In this document: one piece after another, positions 6,435-6,856 of the stretch
How the letters are laid out: each line of letters opens with the position of its first letter
Numbering within the stretch: the stretch's first letter is position 1
Assembly: GCA_003558175.1 (NCBI GenBank)
Contig: PWMO01000030.1
Coordinates: forward strand, 1 to 6,856
From: Spirochaetaceae bacterium
GTDB lineage: Bacteria; Spirochaetota; Spirochaetia; DSM-27196; PWMO01
Length of the DNA stretch: 6,856 bases
Direction of reading: 5' to 3'
Notes under the pieces: generated by a model
The model's input: the letters and a program-made list of their open reading frames with translations, nothing else
What the model was told of the DNA's origin: nothing
Databases searched by the model: none
Made by a program: the position numbers and the translations under genes

Positions 6435-6701
6435 ACGGCAACCAACGAGTTCTTGACGTTTACCCCGGCGGAGGAGTCGCACGCCGTGTATGTGATGCAG
6501 GTGCGGGTAGTGCTGGAGATAGCTGACGAAAGCATTGCGCCCCCCACGCCGGGGACGTCTGTGTACGCCCGGTTTATCCGGGGCCTGGGCAAGAAGGACG
6601 GGCGGTACACCATCATGCGGGACATCGACCGGGAATTTCAGGCGGAAGCGGGAGAGGTGGCGCAACCACGGTTGCCCGTAAACTGCCACGAAGCTTGGTG
6701 A
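6435..6701 (+). pseudogene. cheW: cheW remnant: start codon lost and middle deleted
   Basis: The frame reads T-A-T-NEFLTFTPAEESHAVYVMQVRVVLEI, matching the CheW N-terminus (FLTFTLGDE-YALDVMQVREVLE type). It then runs straight into ADESIAPPTPGTSVYARFIRGLGKKDGRYTIMRDID, which matches the CheW C-terminus. The central part of the fold, including the usual 'RGVI-LRG-VIPVIDLR-KF' region, is absent. About 88 codons remain, against roughly 150-170 for a full CheW. The expected start at 6435 is ACG, although GGATGGAG (6420-6427) sits at a good ribosome-site distance; the only in-frame rescue is a TTG at 6453. Intact CheW couples receptors to the CheA kinase, and the order receptor-cheW is common. The last ~15 residues also look unlike CheW, so the 3' end may have been altered by the adjoining sequence. 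This product could not fold as an adaptor. Confidence 0.82.
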
Positions 6702-6732
6702 AAACGCAATCAGGAGGCAAAACCGGGTAGTA

Positions 6733-6856
6733 ATGTGGGGTATGAGACGCATCATCCCCCTGACAGCAGAACCCGAGCAGCCCCCTGAGCTGTTCACCCC
6801 CGCCTTCTGCCCCAACCCTCACTGCCACGAACACTACCGCGACCGCCCGCTTCTCA
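6733..6856 (+). CDS. Start of a zinc-ribbon-like protein, possibly an insertion-sequence transposase (3' end outside window)
   Basis: From the ATG at 6733 (or 6742) the frame stays open to the window edge, about 41 codons. It contains FTPAFCPNPHCHEHYRDRPL. The CPNPxC spacing followed by histidines resembles the N-terminal zinc-binding finger of some insertion-sequence transposases and related DNA-binding proteins, which have an 'FCPNP-C--H' opening. AGGAGG at 6712-6717 is a strong ribosome site but lies 15 bases from the first ATG, longer than usual, so the true start is uncertain. The frame lies immediately beyond a damaged cheW, which fits a mobile element. No terminal inverted repeat could be identified with only one end visible. 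Confidence 0.5.
   Translation, partial: MWGMRRIIPLTAEPEQPPELFTPAFCPNPHCHEHYRDRPLL

Noticed and set aside
4740..6815. Long minus-strand open frame (about 690 codons) opposite the chemoreceptor and cheW remnant
   Set aside because: It mirrors the codon pattern of the clearly real receptor on the plus strand. Its translation is Arg/His/Leu-rich with no domain, and it spans both gene and pseudogene.
1..6856. CRISPR array, riboswitch, toxin-antitoxin or phage module
   Set aside because: No regularly spaced short repeats, no recognisable riboswitch core and no matching gene pair were seen on either strand.

Overview
The window looks like a GC-rich bacterial chromosome segment. The best guess is a free-living or host-associated spirochaete. 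This rests on remembered resemblance only: the chemoreceptor's cytoplasmic end, the tandem FMN-binding lipoprotein and the CheW remnant all read like spirochaetal proteins. No rRNA, tRNA or other taxonomic marker is present, so the assignment is an inference.

Left block (1-2178, + strand): the C-terminal part of a large PEP-synthase-like or rifampicin-phosphotransferase-like enzyme with its phosphohistidine swivel domain. Only 3 bases after its stop comes a 12-helix MFS transporter, so the two are almost certainly one operon. A small-molecule phosphorylating enzyme plus an exporter is plausible, but the substrate cannot be read from this sequence. After the transporter is a 310-base gene-poor stretch with short direct repeats and a strong hairpin.

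Centre (2489-3769, - strand): a lipoprotein made of three FMN-binding repeats with an exact period of 126 residues. Each repeat ends in a DG[FW]TGAT motif of the kind flavinylated by ApbE. It is probably a three-flavin extracytoplasmic electron carrier. Its promoter region holds an imperfect 36-base tandem duplication that places two promoter-like or operator-like units upstream of a clear Shine-Dalgarno site. About 500 bases of apparently non-coding DNA separate it from the divergent chemotaxis block.

Right block (4284-6856, + strand): a complete transmembrane chemoreceptor of 706 residues with a C-terminal EFETF pentapeptide resembling the CheR/CheB tether. Thirty bases downstream is a decayed cheW whose expected ATG reads ACG and whose middle (about 70 residues) is missing. 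The deletion looks like recombination between two similar V-x-x-V-L-E-I coding stretches. The window ends in the start of another reading frame with a CPNPxC zinc-ribbon-like motif, possibly an insertion-sequence transposase. Receptor and adaptor were therefore once a two-gene unit; the receptor must now use a CheW encoded elsewhere.
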